From NCBI GenBank assembly GCA_001898145.1, contig MKSR01000029.1, positions 124,001-188,000 of the forward strand: a DNA stretch of 64,000 bases, read 5' to 3'. Under the pieces are notes generated by a model, which was not told the DNA's origin, did not search any database, and was given only the letters and a program-made list of their open reading frames with translations. The stretch is from Dyadobacter sp. 50-39. Its GTDB lineage: Bacteria; Bacteroidota; Bacteroidia; Cytophagales; Spirosomataceae. Positions 62,723 to 64,000 of this stretch are shown here, in pieces. The position numbers were made by a program, and so were the translations under genes. Numbering within the stretch: position 1 is the first letter of the stretch; every line of letters begins with the position of its first letter.

Positions 62723-63157
62723 ATGAAAAAGATACAGATATTCGGATTGGTGATCATCGCGGTTGCAATTGGTATTATTGTTTCAACTGCCGGTGATGCA
62801 AGTACTTACGTCGATTTCACCAAGGCCAAGGCAATGGCTGCGGATGGTGACAATGAGAGCATTCACGTCGTAGGCAAACTCAAAAAAGACGCTGCCGGCC
62901 AGATCCTGGAAATGGAATACCGGCCTGAAATTGACCCTAACCTGTTCGTTTTCACATTGGTTGACAACAACAATGTAGAACAGAAGGTCATATACAAAAA
63001 CACCAAACCACAGGATTTCGACAAGTCGGAACAAGTGGTAGTGGTGGGTAAAATGCGGGATGGCTCGTTTTCTGCTGAAAAAATCCTGATGAAATGCCCG
63101 TCTAAATACGAAAACGGTAAAATGGAAACCACGGAACATACTGCAAAACAATCATGA
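62723..63157 (+). CDS. ccmE: Cytochrome c maturation haem chaperone CcmE, CxxxY type
   Basis: A 144-residue membrane-anchored OB-fold protein (N-terminal helix ~5-22). It carries haem from CcmC to the CcmF ligation complex. The usual haem-binding HxxxY is replaced by CxxxY: C125-P-S-K-Y129 in ILMKCPSKYENG. Such a CxxxY CcmE defines the variant pathway described for archaea and some bacteria (System I*). It is 6 bases after ccmD and overlaps ccmF by 4 bases. Confidence 0.92.
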   Translation: MKKIQIFGLVIIAVAIGIIVSTAGDASTYVDFTKAKAMAADGDNESIHVVGKLKKDAAGQILEMEYRPEIDPNLFVFTLVDNNNVEQKVIYKNTKPQDFDKSEQVVVVGKMRDGSFSAEKILMKCPSKYENGKMETTEHTAKQS

Positions 63158-64000
63158 TTCACAGTACGATCGGAAGTGCAGGACACCTGCTGGTTATAGT
63201 CGCATTTGTAACGGCCATTCTGGCGACGTTCGCTTATTTCAAAGCGGGGATCGCAGGCGGTACCGTGGAGGAAACGCAAACCTGGAAACGGTTTGCACGC
63301 GGCGTTTTCTGGATACATCTGGCGGCGGTGATCGGCGTGGTATTCTCGCTCTACTGGATCATCGGTAACCATTATTTTGAATACCATTACGCCTGGAAGA
63401 ACTCTTCGCTTTCCCTGCCAACGGGCTATACCATTTCCAGCTTCTGGCAAGACCAGGAAGGCAGCTTCCTGCTCTGGATCTTCTGGAATGTGATATTGGG
63501 TGCCACATTGATTTTCACCAACCGTTCCTGGGAAGCTCCAGTGATGACGGTTTTTGCATTGGTACAGGCATTTCTTACCTCGATGATCCTCGGGGTGGTG
63601 ATCCCGGGCCTGGACCTGAAAATCGGCTCCACGCCGTTTCTGCTCCTGAAAGAAGTAATGCCCGACCTGCCGGTCTATAAAATGGACCCGAATTTCATCC
63701 CGAAAGATGGTAACGGCCTCAACCCATTGCTGCAAAACTACTGGATGGTGATCCACCCTCCTACCCTGTTCCTCGGCTTTGCGAGCACGCTCATTCCTTT
63801 CTCGTTCGCGATTGCAGGTCTTTGGACCCGACGCATTCAGGACTGGATACGCCCGGCGCTGCCCTGGTCGCTGTTCTCGGCACTGGTTTTGGGCGTGGGT
63901 ATCCTCATGGGTGCCTACTGGGCGTACGAAACACTCAACTTCGGTAGCTACTGGAACTGGGACCCTGTCGAAAACTCCTCGTTTGTGCCCTGGCTGGTGC
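63154..64000 (+). CDS. ccmF: Cytochrome c haem lyase subunit CcmF, N-terminal part
   Basis: About 282 codons are visible before the window ends; the full protein is normally larger than 600 residues. It starts at ATG 63154, overlapping the ccmE stop by 4 bases. Multiple membrane helices are present. Family motifs include SSFWQDQEGSFLLWIFWN, VIHPPTLFLGF and the haem-binding tryptophan-rich SYWNWDPVENSSFVPWLV at the very end. CcmF attaches haem to apocytochrome c in the periplasm. The frame is unbroken to the window edge. Confidence 0.95.
   Translation, partial: MIHSTIGSAGHLLVIVAFVTAILATFAYFKAGIAGGTVEETQTWKRFARGVFWIHLAAVIGVVFSLYWIIGNHYFEYHYAWKNSSLSLPTGYTISSFWQDQEGSFLLWIFWNVILGATLIFTNRSWEAPVMTVFALVQAFLTSMILGVVIPGLDLKIGSTPFLLLKEVMPDLPVYKMDPNFIPKDGNGLNPLLQNYWMVIHPPTLFLGFASTLIPFSFAIAGLWTRRIQDWIRPALPWSLFSALVLGVGILMGAYWAYETLNFGSYWNWDPVENSSFVPWLV

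Overview
The window looks like chromosomal DNA of a Bacteroidota bacterium, most likely a Cytophagales/Spirosomaceae member close to Dyadobacter. This is inferred from gene content (carboxypeptidase-regulatory-domain TonB receptor, viroplasmin-type RNase HI, CvfB-like S1 protein, DUF4038 glycosidase, OmpA/PD40 protein), from the lack of Shine-Dalgarno sites, and from repeated TAnnTTTG or TAnnTTCG boxes about 20-45 bases before start codons, which is the Bacteroidota -7 promoter pattern. The DNA is moderately GC-rich and densely coding. No gene-free stretch exceeds 300 bases; the largest gaps are 60785-61023 (divergent feoA/ccmB), 49732-49949 and 56196-56379. I saw no tRNA, rRNA, CRISPR array, insertion sequence or phage gene.

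Layout. 1-3001: the end of an RND efflux pump gene and its TolC-like partner. 3115-7141: a tight four-gene sugar cassette (GT4 glycosyltransferase, SDR epimerase, DegT aminotransferase, sugar-1-phosphate nucleotidyltransferase). 7272-11180: a TonB-dependent receptor, a CvfB-like protein and a VapBC-like toxin-antitoxin pair. 11241-15616 (minus): two secreted amidohydrolase-family proteins. 15736-17959: a small orphan gene, a SatD-like protein behind a striking four-unit operator array, a DUF3307 membrane protein and an LTxxQ protein. 18037-30446 (minus): mostly housekeeping (prfC, ppa, GT2, trmN6, rnhA, pepT, MazG-like, marC, NrtR-like regulator, class V aminotransferase, dapA, ligA).

30626-48478 (plus): a Uma2 nuclease, rpe, a DUF4038 glycosidase and an OmpA/PD40 protein lead into a long surface-glycan locus: GT39 transferase, split transketolase subunits flanking a fused SDR-GT2 protein, a polytopic membrane protein, an OafA-type acyltransferase, GT2, a large anchored beta-propeller-like protein and an SGNH-like protein. 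Together these could build an unusual sugar, load it on a polyprenyl carrier, transfer it outside the inner membrane and acylate it. This is the best candidate for an undescribed system.

48475-58365: a cation/proton antiporter, a secreted lipase and an M14 peptidase, an outer-membrane protein, a DEAD-box helicase with a rhodanese, dapF, rplS and nnrDE. 58375-60784 (minus): feoAB. 61024-64000 (plus): cytochrome c maturation genes ccmB-ccmC-ccmD-ccmE-ccmF, the last cut by the window edge. CcmE carries a CxxxY haem-binding motif in place of HxxxY.
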